Assembly (NCBI GenBank): GCA_900318445.1
Contig: ONKO01000012.1
Span: 17,601 to 81,600, forward strand
DNA length: 64,000 nucleotides
Direction: 5' to 3'
Origin: an uncultured Bacteroidales bacterium
GTDB taxonomy: Bacteria > Bacteroidota > Bacteroidia > Bacteroidales > UBA932
Below the pieces are notes generated by a model that searched no databases, had not been told where the DNA came from, and saw nothing but the letters and a program-made list of their open reading frames with translations. The position numbers and the translations under genes were made by a program. Positions 16,295 to 26,168 of the stretch are shown piece by piece; positions within the stretch are counted from its first letter, which is position 1; the number at the start of each line of letters is the position of its first letter.

Positions 16295-16389
16295 ACGAAC
16301 AAAAGCAGGATTTGCCGGGAATTATGCTTAAGATCGTCAGCAGTGACGAACAAAAGCAGGATAAGGGCCAAATCACGCTTAAGATCGTC
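16295..16389 (+). repeat. Family B paired 45-bp repeat, copy 1
   Basis: Two units, 16295-16338 and 16345-16389, are separated by AGCAGT. Each unit has arms like GACGAACAAAAGC and GCTTAAGATCGTC, which are imperfect inverted repeats (10 of 13 positions). The central segments differ (TTGCCGGGAATTAT in the first, AAGGGCCAAATCAC in the second). The pair lies between dusB and the sigma factor gene. Confidence 0.9.
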
Positions 16390-16416
16390 ACCGTGCCGGT
16401 GCAAACGACGTACGGG

Positions 16417-16995
16417 TTAGAGCTGGAGCCCCATGGAGGTGAGGAGAAGGATGAGGGAGAGGTATTCGGAGAGGGCGGCCTTGAGTTTTTTCATGACCTT
16501 CTGCATGTTCTTGTCCACGCGCTTGTAGGTGATGCCAAGAGCCGTGGCAATTTCCTTGTAGGTGAGCCCGTCTATACGGTTTCGGAGCCAAACTTCCCGC
16601 TCCTGGGGAGGCAGGGCAAGCAGCGTTTCTTTATAAATGGACAGAATTTCATCGGTGAAAAGTGCTACCGGATCCCGGCTCTCGATGGTGCTTGTGTAGA
16701 TTTCCATCATGGAGCGTTCCTGACGCTGCAGCTGCTCGTGGGTCTGTTTGTGGACACTCTCTTTTCTCCGGTAATCCAGACAGGCGTTCTTGACGGTGGT
16801 GAAGAGGTAGGGGAGGATGCGGTCTTCCAAGATGTCTTCCCGCTTTTCCCACAGGTTTAGAAAAGACTGGCTCACAATGTCCTCCGCGTCTTCCCGGGAG
16901 CCTACATAGAAGTAGGCCAGGCGTTCCAGCATTTCCCGGTTTTCTCCGAAGACGTGCTCGAACAGACGATATGTGAGATTGCTTTTGTCGGACAT
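16417..16995 (-). CDS. ECF RNA polymerase sigma-70 factor (FecI-like)
   Basis: A 192-residue extracytoplasmic-function sigma factor. Region 2 contains YVGSREDAEDIVSQSFLNLW, and region 4 contains LPPQEREVWLRNRIDGLTYKEIA. An in-frame ATG 30 bases upstream is rejected because the TATCTTTG promoter box lies between the two starts. The gene diverges from fecR and the SusC/SusD genes. In Bacteroidetes such sigma factors are held by the FecR-type anti-sigma until the SusC transporter binds its glycan and signals through its N-terminal STN domain. The SusC product here does carry an STN domain. Confidence 0.93.
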   Translation of the reverse strand: MSDKSNLTYRLFEHVFGENREMLERLAYFYVGSREDAEDIVSQSFLNLWEKREDILEDRILPYLFTTVKNACLDYRRKESVHKQTHEQLQRQERSMMEIYTSTIESRDPVALFTDEILSIYKETLLALPPQEREVWLRNRIDGLTYKEIATALGITYKRVDKNMQKVMKKLKAALSEYLSLILLLTSMGLQL

Positions 16996-17002
16996 GACGG
17001 TA

Positions 17003-17010
17003 CAAAGATA
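17003..17010 (-). promoter_or_regulatory. -7 box TATCTTTG for the ECF sigma gene
   Basis: Exact consensus on the minus strand, 7 bases before the chosen ATG, implying a very short leader. It settles the start choice. Confidence 0.6.
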
Positions 17011-17031
17011 ACAAATATTAACCAAAGAGGG

Positions 17032-17043
17032 GGGGAATTCCCC
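17032..17043. promoter_or_regulatory. Palindrome GGGGAATTCCCC between sigma and fecR
   Basis: A perfect 12-bp palindrome in the 71-bp divergent intergenic region, placed to affect both promoters. No known regulator is implied. Confidence 0.4.
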
Positions 17044-17066
17044 TTTTTAAAACGTATTTATATTGT

Positions 17067-18029
17067 ATGGCAGAAATGAACAACCTAATGGACCGCTTCT
17101 TCCTGAGGGAAACCACCCCCCGGGAAAATGAAGAGCTGGCCGCCTGGATTGAGGCCGATGAGGCCCATCACAAGGCGTTCGAGCGCGCTTACGACCGTTT
17201 CGTCCTTACCCAGGTTCTCCTGGGAGGCAGCATGGCACAGGAACTCCGCAAACAGCGCCTGCGCCCTGTATTCCGTGTCGTGCGCTGGGCCGCCGCCGTC
17301 GCTTCCATCGCCGCCGCCATCACCGTGGGTGTCATCTTCGGGCGTGAGCACTTTGCCCGTCCGCTGGAACACACCCTGGAAAACACCCTCCTGGTCTCCG
17401 AAACCCAGCCCGGCCTCCGCACCACCGTCTATCTCTCCGACGGCACCCGTGTAGACCTCAACTCTGGTTCCCGCATCGAATATCCTGCCATTTTCTATGG
17501 CAAACAGCGCCGTGTGAAAGTAGAGGGAGAGGCGATGTTCGATGTGGCCAAGGATCCCGAGCACCCTTTCATCGTGGAAACTTTCTCTTACGACGTGAAG
17601 GTGCTGGGTACCGTGTTTGACGTAGTGGCCGATGAGTATCGCGGAGAATTCTCCACCGCCCTCCTGGAAGGAAGCGTTCAGATTCAGGACAAACAGGAAA
17701 CACCCGTCGTGCGCCTGGATCCCAATGAACTGGTACGCCTCGTAGACGGCAAACTGGTCCGAACCCGTATGGAGAACCACGAGGCCTATCTCTGGACCGA
17801 CGGCATTGTCTCCGTGACCGGCGTCCCGTTCGACGAAGTCCTCCAGAAACTGGAAAGGGCCTACGGTGTCAAGATCGAGATGCGCCGGAGTTCCATCCCG
17901 GAAATCCACTACTCCTACCTCAAGTTCCGCATCTCGGACGGCATTGAGCATGCGTTCCGGATTCTTCAGCGCCGATGCGACTTTACGTACTACTACGAGG
18001 AAGCTTCGGGCGTCTACTACATAGATTAA
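17067..18029 (+). CDS. FecR-family anti-sigma factor
   Basis: A 320-residue single-pass inner-membrane protein. Residues 1-68 are the cytoplasmic anti-sigma part (MDRFFLRETTPRENEELAAW). A membrane segment lies at about 70-90 (RWAAAVASIAAAITVGVIFG). The periplasmic FecR domain includes VYLSDGTRVDLNSGSRIEYP and VLGTVFDVVADE, and a DUF4974-like STN-contact domain ends the protein. It sits between the divergent sigma gene and susC and relays the transporter signal to the sigma factor. It lies 42 bases before susC and is probably in the same operon. Confidence 0.93.
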   Translation: MAEMNNLMDRFFLRETTPRENEELAAWIEADEAHHKAFERAYDRFVLTQVLLGGSMAQELRKQRLRPVFRVVRWAAAVASIAAAITVGVIFGREHFARPLEHTLENTLLVSETQPGLRTTVYLSDGTRVDLNSGSRIEYPAIFYGKQRRVKVEGEAMFDVAKDPEHPFIVETFSYDVKVLGTVFDVVADEYRGEFSTALLEGSVQIQDKQETPVVRLDPNELVRLVDGKLVRTRMENHEAYLWTDGIVSVTGVPFDEVLQKLERAYGVKIEMRRSSIPEIHYSYLKFRISDGIEHAFRILQRRCDFTYYYEEASGVYYID

Positions 18030-18071
18030 TACATTATCCCAACAATAACTAATTAACCAACTACTTAATGT

Positions 18072-21000
18072 ATGCGTAAACCCATTGTTCGGCAGTTCTG
18101 CCTTGCGGTGTTGGCCTTTGCATTCTCCCTTTCCCTGCATGCCCAGAACGTGCAGGTAAGCCTGGATATGAAGGACGCACGGCTCAAAGACGTCATTGAA
18201 AGCGTCGAGGGGCAGACCCGCTATCTGTTTGCTGCAGACGAAGAGGTGGATATGAATCAGCGGATTACGATTCACGTCCAGAACGCCTCCCTGCAGTCTG
18301 TTCTTGACCAGCTCGCATCCCGTACAGGGCTGGAGTACACCATCAACGGTTCCAACATCCTTCTTTCCAAGAAGCAGGAAGCCCAGAAGAAAACCCGCAC
18401 CGTGAGCGGCCGCATTACCGATGACGACGGTGAGCCTCTTGTTGGCGCAGGCGTTTTCGTTGAGGGACAGCCCTCTGTGGGTACCATCACCGACATTGAC
18501 GGTACCTACACGCTGGAGATTCCCGCCGGCGCCGTGGCTCTTCGCTATACCTACATTGGTATGCAGGACGCTGTGGTTCCCGTGGACGGCCGCGAGGCTA
18601 TTGACGTCATGCTGCAGGTAGACGCCACCGTCCTTGAAGGCGTGGTAGTAACCGCCCTCGGTATCAAGCGTTCCGAGAAAGCCGTTACCTACAATGTCCA
18701 GAAACTGGACGAGAAAGTCTTCGTCACCCGCGAAGCCAACCTGGTGAACTCCCTCTCCGGCAAAATTGCCGGCGTGCAGATCAATGAAACGGCCGCAGGT
18801 GCCGGTTCCGAGACCAAGGTGGTCATGCGCGGTGCCAAGTCCATCAGCGGCAACAACAACGCCCTGTATGTGCTGGACGGCATTCCGCTTCCCACCCTCA
18901 GCACCACCAAGCCCGGAGACTCCTGGAGCATCTACTCCGGTTCCGGCCTTTCCGGTGACGGTATGTCCATGCTCAACTCCGAGGATATTGCCGATATGAG
19001 CGCCCTCGTAGGTGCATCGGCCGCCGCCCTCTACGGTTACAAGGCTGCCAACGGTATCCTCATGCTCACCTCCCGCACCGGTGAGGAAGGCTTCCACGTG
19101 AGCTATTCCAACAATACCACCTTCTCTTCCCCCCTGATGCTCCCCGCCCGCCAGACCAGCTACGGTGCCAAGGCCGGCGCTTATGCCTCCTGGGGCAGCA
19201 AGCTGGAGGCCGCTCCCACCTGGAACAGCCGTGATTTCTTCCAGACCGGCTACAACTCTGCTCATTCCGTGAGCGTATCGGCCGGTAAGGAGCACTCCTC
19301 CACCTATCTGAGCGCCGGTTATTCCGACGCCCGCGGCATTGTTCCCAACAACAACTACAACCGCTTCAACGCTACTTTCCGCCATACGGCCGACTACCTG
19401 AACAATAAGCTGCACATGAGCGTGCTGGGTATGTTCGTGCGCGTGAACGAGCAGAACATGCTCTCCGGCGGTCTGTACCACAACCCGCTGGTGCCGCTCT
19501 ACCTCATGAGCCCCAGCGACAACCTGTATGCCTATACCGTTTACGAGCGCTACGACGCCGCCCGTAACTTCCCGGTCCAGTACTGGAGCACCAACCAGCT
19601 GTCCATGCAGAACCCCTTCTGGACCATCAACCGCAACATGTTCACGGCCCAGAAGAACCGTTTCATCCTGGGCGGCTCCGTCTCCTATGACGTGACCGAC
19701 TGGCTGGACGTGCAGGCCCGCGTGCGTACCGACCATAACGGAACCATCGCCGAGGAAAAGCACTACGCTTCCTCCAACGGTCTGTTCGCCGGCAAGTACG
19801 GCCGCTACAAGTACAGCGACCAGAAGACCACCCAGACCTATGCCGATGTCCTCGTAAACGTGCACAAGAACTTTGGCGAAAACGCCCTGGTGTCCCTGAA
19901 CGCCACCCTGGGCGCTTCCATCGAAGACTACTACTATCGCGGTACCACCCTGGGCGGTGACCTCCTTGGCGTAGCCAACCTGTTCACCTTCACCAACATG
20001 GAAACCGGCAAGGCCCAGTCCAAAGACACCTTCCGCGACCAGACGCAGTCCGTTTTCGGCACCCTCAACGTAGGTTACAAGAACTTCCTTTTCCTGGAAG
20101 CGACCGCCCGCGAGGACTGGTCTTCCCAGATGGCATCGGACGGTAAGGTGAAGCCCTTCTTCTATCCTTCCGTAGGTGCCTCCTGGCTCATCACCGAGAT
20201 GCTGGAGAAAAAGTCCGACATCATTCCCTATGCCAAGGTGCGTGCTTCGTACGCCGAGGTAGGTAACCCTATCAACCGCTTCATCCTCAATGAAACCTAC
20301 GCCGTGGTAGGCGGTATCCCCAACCTGAATACCTGGTTCCCCGCCCCCGACTTCCAGCCCGAGCGCACGCGCTCCTGGGAAGTAGGTGCCGATGTGCGCC
20401 TGTTCAAGGGCCTGGTCCAGCTGGCCGGAACCTACTACCACTCTTCTACCTACAACCAGGTCTTCACCCCCACCAACACCTCCCTCAGCGGCTCCAGCGT
20501 GTTCTACGTAAACGCCGGCCAGGTGGACAACTCCGGTGTGGAACTCTCTGCCCAGTTCTCCAAGGACTTCTTCAAGGACTTCAACTGGACCACCAACCTC
20601 ATCTGGACCAAGAACACCAACAAGGTGGTGAAGATGCTGGACTACACCATGGGCAATGAGCACTACGTGAGCACCCGTGAGAACGTGGGCGGAACTTCCG
20701 CCGCCACCATGTGGCTCATCGAAGGCCGTCCCGTGGGCGAAATGTACGTCTCCGGCCTGGCCACCAATGCCGATGGTACTCCGTACGTAACGCCTTCCGA
20801 CAAGGGCGGCGTCCTGTACAAGGCCCCCAACGACGGCACGCCCGACACCATGTGGTATGCCGGTAACGTGAACCCCGACTGGACGGGTTCCTGGCGCAAC
20901 CAGTTTAGCTGGAAGGGCCTTAACCTGGCCTTCATGTTCACCATGCGCAAGGGCGGCGTGGGCGTGTCCCTCACCGAGGCTGCCATGGACGGTTTCGGCG

Positions 21001-21422
21001 TAACCGAGAAGACCCTCCAGGGCCGCGAAGAAGGTTTCAACTTCGCTCCCGCCGACATCTTCGGAAATGCCCGCAACTACTATCAGGTGAGCGGCCAGGA
21101 CTACTGGCAGACCATTGCCAGCCCCACCGGTACCGACGCCCTGGGCGCCTACTATGTCTATGACATGACCAACATCCGCCTGGCCGAGGTCTCCCTGGGA
21201 TACGACATCCCCGTGAGCAAGGCCGTGAAGTGGATCGAGAGCCTGAACGTCTCCCTGGTGGGCCGCAACCTGGCCCTTCTCTACTGCAAGGCTCCCTTCG
21301 ACCCCGAGCAGGTGTCCAACGCCGGCAACTACGGCGCCGGAATCGACCTGTTCATGGCTCCGTCTACCCGTAACATCGGCTTCTCCGTGAAGGTGAAGTT
21401 CGGTAAGAAGAACAATAAATAA
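18072..21422 (+). CDS. SusC/RagA-family TonB-dependent transporter with STN domain
   Basis: An 1116-residue outer membrane protein. A signal peptide ends at about SLHAQ. It is followed by an STN signalling domain (about 28-100), a carboxypeptidase-regulatory-like domain (about 108-195, VSGRITDDDGEPLVGAGVFV), a plug (SLSGKIAGVQINETAAG, NNALYVLDGIPL) and a beta-barrel to the C-terminal KVKFGKK. With the SusD-like lipoprotein downstream it forms the pedal-bin glycan importer of Bacteroidetes. The STN domain marks it as a signalling transporter that acts on the adjacent FecR/sigma pair. The stop codon overlaps an ATG of the next ORF. Confidence 0.95.
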   Translation: MRKPIVRQFCLAVLAFAFSLSLHAQNVQVSLDMKDARLKDVIESVEGQTRYLFAADEEVDMNQRITIHVQNASLQSVLDQLASRTGLEYTINGSNILLSKKQEAQKKTRTVSGRITDDDGEPLVGAGVFVEGQPSVGTITDIDGTYTLEIPAGAVALRYTYIGMQDAVVPVDGREAIDVMLQVDATVLEGVVVTALGIKRSEKAVTYNVQKLDEKVFVTREANLVNSLSGKIAGVQINETAAGAGSETKVVMRGAKSISGNNNALYVLDGIPLPTLSTTKPGDSWSIYSGSGLSGDGMSMLNSEDIADMSALVGASAAALYGYKAANGILMLTSRTGEEGFHVSYSNNTTFSSPLMLPARQTSYGAKAGAYASWGSKLEAAPTWNSRDFFQTGYNSAHSVSVSAGKEHSSTYLSAGYSDARGIVPNNNYNRFNATFRHTADYLNNKLHMSVLGMFVRVNEQNMLSGGLYHNPLVPLYLMSPSDNLYAYTVYERYDAARNFPVQYWSTNQLSMQNPFWTINRNMFTAQKNRFILGGSVSYDVTDWLDVQARVRTDHNGTIAEEKHYASSNGLFAGKYGRYKYSDQKTTQTYADVLVNVHKNFGENALVSLNATLGASIEDYYYRGTTLGGDLLGVANLFTFTNMETGKAQSKDTFRDQTQSVFGTLNVGYKNFLFLEATAREDWSSQMASDGKVKPFFYPSVGASWLITEMLEKKSDIIPYAKVRASYAEVGNPINRFILNETYAVVGGIPNLNTWFPAPDFQPERTRSWEVGADVRLFKGLVQLAGTYYHSSTYNQVFTPTNTSLSGSSVFYVNAGQVDNSGVELSAQFSKDFFKDFNWTTNLIWTKNTNKVVKMLDYTMGNEHYVSTRENVGGTSAATMWLIEGRPVGEMYVSGLATNADGTPYVTPSDKGGVLYKAPNDGTPDTMWYAGNVNPDWTGSWRNQFSWKGLNLAFMFTMRKGGVGVSLTEAAMDGFGVTEKTLQGREEGFNFAPADIFGNARNYYQVSGQDYWQTIASPTGTDALGAYYVYDMTNIRLAEVSLGYDIPVSKAVKWIESLNVSLVGRNLALLYCKAPFDPEQVSNAGNYGAGIDLFMAPSTRNIGFSVKVKFGKKNNK

Positions 21423-21436
21423 TGGAGGATACCGCA

Positions 21437-23017
21437 ATGAAAAAGACCATCCTTTCCGTTTTGATCCTGATGGTGAGCCTGGTGTCCTGCACCAAGTCTT
21501 TCACCGACCGCAATACCAACCCTGAGCAGGCCACCGAGGAAATGCTCGAGCACGATAACCTTCGCACCGGCTCCTATGTAGCCCAGATGATGGCCAACGT
21601 CCTTCCTTCCTACCAGAGAGGTGAGGAAGAGTACGGTTCTGCCTCCTATCAGGTGGTCCAGGGCCTCACCGGCAACATTTTCTCCAACTACGAGGCCGCT
21701 TCCAACAGCGGTTTCCACCAGACCAACGAGTACAATCTGGTGGCCGATGGCTGGACCAAGGCCCTCTTCGAGGATGCCTACATCCGTGCCATCGCTCCCT
21801 GGACGCAGCTGAATGCCCTGCGTGCGGCCAGCCCCTACGATGCCGCTTTCGGTGACATCCTCAAGGTGGCTTCCCTGCACCGCGTCACCGACGCCTACGG
21901 CCCCATCCCTTACACCCAGCTGGGTACCGGCGCCATCCACCTCTCTTACGACAAGCAGCAGGAAGTGTACGCTGCCATGTTCGAAGACCTGGACAGCGGC
22001 ATCGCTACGCTTGAAGACCTGCTGGGCAAGGGCGTAGCTACCTATCTGGCCGACTACGACAATGTCTTCTACGGCGACGTAGCCAAATGGATTCAGTTCG
22101 CCAACACGCTGCGTCTGCGCCTGGCCCTCCGCGTGGCTTATGCCGACGAGGATTTGTACAAGGCCCAGGCTGCCAAGGCCCTTGCCTGCGCCGAAGGCTT
22201 CCTGGAAGTAGACGCCGCCCTGCATCCGGGTACCGGTGCCTGGGAGTATCCCATCTTCGTCATCGAGTACAACTTCAATGACGGCGATGCCAAACCCGGT
22301 GCTACCATCGTAACTTACATGAACAGTTACAACGACCCTCGCCGCAGCGCTTACTTCACCACCGGCTCCGACGGTCAGTATCATGGCGTGCGCATGGGAG
22401 CAGTCATCAGCGACACCTACGCCAAGTCTTCCCTGCTTTCCCGTATCAACTGCACCAACAACGATCCCCTTATGTGGATGAGCGGTGCCGAGAGCTTCTT
22501 CCTCCGCGCCGAGCATGCCCTCCGCGAAGGAAACGATGCCGCTGCCCGTCAGCTCTATGAAAGCGGTATCAAGAAGAGCTTCGAGCTCAGAGGCGTGGGC
22601 GTGGGCTCTTACCTTTCCACCACCACCGGTGTGGGCAGTTTCACCGACGCCGTTACGGCCGGTAACAGCTACAGCACCAACCTCACCGACGTGTCGGTTG
22701 CCTGGAGCAGCCAGAGCAGCTTCGAAGGTCACCTGGAGCAGATTATCACCCAGAAGTACATTGCCGGTTTTCCCGAGGGAATGGAGGCATGGGCCGAGTT
22801 CCGCCGCACCGGCTACCCCAAGGTGATTCCTACGCTCACCAACAACTCTGGCGGTACCATTGACACCGACAAGCAGATCCGTCGTCTCATCTACCCCGCC
22901 TCCGAGTTCCAGGCCAACAATGCGGCCGTGACCGAGGCCATTACCCTTCTGGACAGCGAAGCCAAGAGCGGCGCCGGCGACAACGGCGGCACCCAGCTCT
23001 GGTGGGATAAAAAGTAA
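21437..23017 (+). CDS. SusD/RagB-like glycan-binding lipoprotein
   Basis: A 526-residue surface lipoprotein with lipobox SLVSC followed by TKSFTDRNTNPEQATEEML, the N-terminal pattern of the SusD-like_2 group. TPR-like helices carry the fold (RLRLALRVAYADEDLYKAQA) and the C-terminal region contains WAEFRRTGYP. The ATG at 21437 is preferred over that at 21422 because it begins directly with the MKKTILSVLIL signal sequence. It caps the SusC barrel and binds the substrate. SusC, SusD and the GH18 enzyme are arranged head to tail with gaps under 20 bases. Confidence 0.94.
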   Translation: MKKTILSVLILMVSLVSCTKSFTDRNTNPEQATEEMLEHDNLRTGSYVAQMMANVLPSYQRGEEEYGSASYQVVQGLTGNIFSNYEAASNSGFHQTNEYNLVADGWTKALFEDAYIRAIAPWTQLNALRAASPYDAAFGDILKVASLHRVTDAYGPIPYTQLGTGAIHLSYDKQQEVYAAMFEDLDSGIATLEDLLGKGVATYLADYDNVFYGDVAKWIQFANTLRLRLALRVAYADEDLYKAQAAKALACAEGFLEVDAALHPGTGAWEYPIFVIEYNFNDGDAKPGATIVTYMNSYNDPRRSAYFTTGSDGQYHGVRMGAVISDTYAKSSLLSRINCTNNDPLMWMSGAESFFLRAEHALREGNDAAARQLYESGIKKSFELRGVGVGSYLSTTTGVGSFTDAVTAGNSYSTNLTDVSVAWSSQSSFEGHLEQIITQKYIAGFPEGMEAWAEFRRTGYPKVIPTLTNNSGGTIDTDKQIRRLIYPASEFQANNAAVTEAITLLDSEAKSGAGDNGGTQLWWDKK

Positions 23018-23028
23018 CCCTTACAGCA

Positions 23029-24255
23029 ATGAAAAAGACAATCTATATACTGATGATGGGCGCCGCACTGGTTCTCTCTTCCTGTAACAAGGACGTGAAG
23101 CCCATCCAAGTAGAGCGCACCTCCGGTATTCACACCGTGGAGCCCTGGGCTACTTATATCCAGGGTACCGGTACCGTGAATGCCATCGGCGACGAGACCT
23201 ACTACCAGAATCTGCGCGAGTGGAAGAAGGCTGCCTTCGACAAGGACGGCATCGCCGCGCGCAGCATCTCCTATATCTTCTTTGCCGACTACGGCTCCAT
23301 GGCCTTCCGTTTTGCCGACATCCCCGACTCCGTGGATGTAATCAACCTCTGGGGCGGCGTTCCCAAGTTCGGCTCCCTGGACTACCAGGAAATGAAGGCT
23401 TGCCAGGAGGTGAAGGGCATGAAACTCGTGGGCTGCCGCATTACCCGTCTTTTGGAGAACAACTCCTGGGTGATGGAGGCCGAGGTTCCTTCCTTCATGA
23501 AGGCCTACGAAAAGTACAAGTACGACAACATGGGCCGCGTCATCTCCGGCAAGATGACCGAGCAGGAGCTGGAATCGGCTGCCCGTGACGCCGGCTCGGC
23601 TGCATGTGCCGCCGATGCCGCCGCCCACAAGACCGTGGACGAGGAAGGCAACTACCCCGAGTGGGTCATTTATGCCGCCAAGCCCATCCTGGACGAGATT
23701 GAGAAGTACGGCCTGGACGGCTACGACCTGGACTACGAGCCCATGGGCAACGGAGAACCGTTCAGCGACGGTACCTGCTTTGCCACCTTCGTGAAGTATC
23801 TGGCCCAGTTCATCGGCCCTAAATCGGCCAACCCCGAGACGCTCCTTATCATCGACCGTAACTCCGGCGCCGGATCGGCCGAGTTCGCGCCCCTCTGCAA
23901 CTTCTGGGTTTATCAGAAGTACGGCGGACTGGGCGGAGCCAGCCAGGCAACCCAGAGCGACTTTGGTTCCAATCTTAACCGCGAAAGCGGCTGGGTACCT
24001 GCCCAGATTATCGTTACCGAGAACGTGGGTGACACGTACGGCAATGGTTGCGGTGTCCTGGAGCAGATGGCCGGTTATCAGCCTTCTACCTGCGGCCAGC
24101 AGTATGGCCACAAGGGCGGCTTCGCCTCCTTCCACGGCCAGCGCGACTGGCGCCTGGAGGCCGAGGGTGCCGAGAAAGGCAAGAAACTGCGCTACCAGCA
24201 CCACATCATGGGCATCCGTGCCCAGCAAAAGGTAGAATACTATAAAGGAGAATAA
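23029..24255 (+). CDS. GH18 endoglycosidase lipoprotein (endo-beta-N-acetylglucosaminidase-like)
   Basis: A 408-residue lipoprotein (lipobox LVLSSC) of glycoside hydrolase family 18. The catalytic signature DxxDxDxE is present as DGYDLDYE, residues 230-237, with Glu237 the predicted acid. The gene sits in a SusC/SusD locus next to a DUF1735/LamG surface protein. That order resembles known Bacteroides loci for host N-glycans, where the GH18 enzyme cuts between the two core GlcNAc residues. Chitinase activity is the main alternative. Substrate is inferred from context only. Confidence 0.9.
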   Translation: MKKTIYILMMGAALVLSSCNKDVKPIQVERTSGIHTVEPWATYIQGTGTVNAIGDETYYQNLREWKKAAFDKDGIAARSISYIFFADYGSMAFRFADIPDSVDVINLWGGVPKFGSLDYQEMKACQEVKGMKLVGCRITRLLENNSWVMEAEVPSFMKAYEKYKYDNMGRVISGKMTEQELESAARDAGSAACAADAAAHKTVDEEGNYPEWVIYAAKPILDEIEKYGLDGYDLDYEPMGNGEPFSDGTCFATFVKYLAQFIGPKSANPETLLIIDRNSGAGSAEFAPLCNFWVYQKYGGLGGASQATQSDFGSNLNRESGWVPAQIIVTENVGDTYGNGCGVLEQMAGYQPSTCGQQYGHKGGFASFHGQRDWRLEAEGAEKGKKLRYQHHIMGIRAQQKVEYYKGE

Positions 24256-24260
24256 AGAGT

Positions 24261-25421
24261 ATGAAAAAGTTTATCATAGCGCTGGCTGCCCTCTCCATGA
24301 TGGCCTCCTGCCAGAAGAGCATCCTCTACTCCGAGCATCTGTACGACAATGGCGTCGTGGCCTTCCGTGCTTCCTCGACCGGCGAAATGTCGGCTTTCCT
24401 GGAAGAGTCCGGCCCCGTTACCTTCACGCTGGCTTCTTCCGTGAAGGTGGACAAGGACGTGACCGTTTCCTTTGAGCCGGTCCGCGACTCCGCCGCCGCG
24501 CTGGGCGCCTTCAACAAGGCCAACGGCACCAATTACTGGATGCTCCCGGAGTCCAATTATACCCTCAGCGCCAAGACGGCCGTCATCAAGGCCGGCTCGG
24601 CCGTTTCCCTGCCCGTGAGCATGGACGTGAACATTGACGGATTCAAAAACGGCGTCATCTACTGCCTGCCGCTCAAGATTACGGGTTCCGACTCCACCCT
24701 CGGGAGCATTCCCGGACAGGAATACGCCTATGTGGTGATCCGCGGCTATGTGTATGCATCGGCCGCCAACCTGCCCGGCGGTTCCTACTTCGAGATGCCC
24801 ACCACCGTCAACGATCCCCGTCTGCAGCTGGAAGTGTGCACCATGGAAATCCGCGTGAAGGCCAACAGCTGGGCCAGCGCCAATCCGTACATTTCCTCCC
24901 TCATCGGCGTGGAAGAGAACTTCCTGCTGCGCTTTGGCGATATCTCCTGCGACCCCAACCAGCTGCAGCTGGCCGGCCAGGGCGTGTCCATCACCTCCAA
25001 GGCCCACTTCGACACCGGCAAGTGGTATCACATTGCCGTGGTGGCCGATGGCGTGAAGCAGACCTGCGACCTTTATATTAACGGCGTGCTGGACAGCTCC
25101 ACTCCTATGGGCGGCAAGGGTATCAACCTGGGTAAGGTGTACAACTCCAAGTTCGCGATCGGCATGTCCGAGAAGGGCCGATACCTGAACGGCCAGGTGA
25201 GCGAAGCCCGCGTATGGGGCCGTCTCCTGAGCCCTACCGAGCTCATCAACGGCCAGTGCTCCATCGCAGACCCTGTGAAGGAAGCCCAGGAGAACAAGCT
25301 CCTCGGTTACTGGAAGCTGGATGACGAGAACCGCGGCAAGGACCTCACCGGAAACGGTTTTGACGGTTATGCCCACGGCAACGTCACTTACACTCCCGCC
25401 AACATCCGTTGCCCCGAATAA
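24261..25421 (+). CDS. DUF1735 and LamG-domain surface lipoprotein
   Basis: A 386-residue lipoprotein (lipobox MMASC). The N-terminal half is DUF1735/BT_3987-like (VTFTLASSVKVDKDVTVSF, FNKANGTNYWMLPESNYTL). The C-terminal half is a LamG/concanavalin-like lectin domain (GKWYHIAVVADGVKQTCDLY, YLNGQVSEARVWGRLLSPTE). Proteins of this type are surface glycan-binding partners of GH18 enzymes. It starts 5 bases after the GH18 stop, and its stop overlaps the next start (TAATG at 25419). Confidence 0.88.
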   Translation: MKKFIIALAALSMMASCQKSILYSEHLYDNGVVAFRASSTGEMSAFLEESGPVTFTLASSVKVDKDVTVSFEPVRDSAAALGAFNKANGTNYWMLPESNYTLSAKTAVIKAGSAVSLPVSMDVNIDGFKNGVIYCLPLKITGSDSTLGSIPGQEYAYVVIRGYVYASAANLPGGSYFEMPTTVNDPRLQLEVCTMEIRVKANSWASANPYISSLIGVEENFLLRFGDISCDPNQLQLAGQGVSITSKAHFDTGKWYHIAVVADGVKQTCDLYINGVLDSSTPMGGKGINLGKVYNSKFAIGMSEKGRYLNGQVSEARVWGRLLSPTELINGQCSIADPVKEAQENKLLGYWKLDDENRGKDLTGNGFDGYAHGNVTYTPANIRCPE

Positions 25422-26155
25422 TGGATAAAAGCCGTATCATATCGCTGCTCCTTGCTCTGGGCCTCGCTACTACTGTAGGGGCCCAGGCGCAGGAGGGCCG
25501 TCTGCTCCGCTTCGAAAACGCGGAACAGGCCGTGGATACGGTGCGCTTTGACAGCGGTGCCATTACGCTCCGTTACCCTTTTGAGAATGTTTCCGGAAAA
25601 AGCGTCACCGTGCTGGAGATTCACTCGGGCTGCGGCTGTTTTACCGGTGAGGTGAACAGGCGTGTGCTTGCACCCGGCGCCAGGGCCGTCCTCACGGCGG
25701 TCTTTGATCCCAAGAGCCTGTATGGTTCCCAGACCCGGCACCTCACCGTGGTGAGCTCCGACGGCGAGAACACCGTGCTCAGCTCCATATCCGTGAAAGG
25801 ATACGTGCTCAGGGACGCTTCCGAAGGCGAGATCCGCTATGCCGAGGACCTGGGCTGCGGCCTCCGCACCGACACTTCCGTCAATGTCCTTTCCAGGGAC
25901 GGCTTCGGAGACTATGTGTTCTCCATCCCGCTCTACAATGACACGGACAGGGAAGTGAAGGTTGAGGTACGGGCCTCCTCCTCCCGCGTGAAGCTCTACG
26001 CCCCCCAGACGCTGGCTCCGCACTCCCGCGAAGACCTTCGGGGAGAGTACGATGCGCTGTGGAAGCGCCGGGGGAGTGCCGTGACGGAAACATTGACCAT
26101 CAGCGTTGACGGAGCTCCCGTAGCTCCGCTCCAAATCAAAGGAACAATTGAATAG
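25421..26155 (+). CDS. DUF1573-domain exported protein
   Basis: A 244-residue protein with a signal peptide (LLALGLATTVGAQAQ). It contains one DUF1573 Ig-like domain, recognised by YPFENVSGKSVTVLEIHSGC followed by GCFTGEV. A second beta-rich half (FSIPLYNDTDREVKVEV) may be another Ig-like fold. The start is the ATG overlapping the upstream stop. The molecular role of the family is not established; its place in the operon suggests an accessory envelope function. Confidence 0.82.
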   Translation: MDKSRIISLLLALGLATTVGAQAQEGRLLRFENAEQAVDTVRFDSGAITLRYPFENVSGKSVTVLEIHSGCGCFTGEVNRRVLAPGARAVLTAVFDPKSLYGSQTRHLTVVSSDGENTVLSSISVKGYVLRDASEGEIRYAEDLGCGLRTDTSVNVLSRDGFGDYVFSIPLYNDTDREVKVEVRASSSRVKLYAPQTLAPHSREDLRGEYDALWKRRGSAVTETLTISVDGAPVAPLQIKGTIE

Positions 26156-26168
26156 ACATTAAAACTAT

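Noticed and set aside
17085-21437. A 1450-codon open frame antisense to fecR and susC
   Set aside because: It is an antisense shadow of GC-rich genes with strong codon bias; the plus-strand proteins are full-length known families, and the antisense product is unlike any family.
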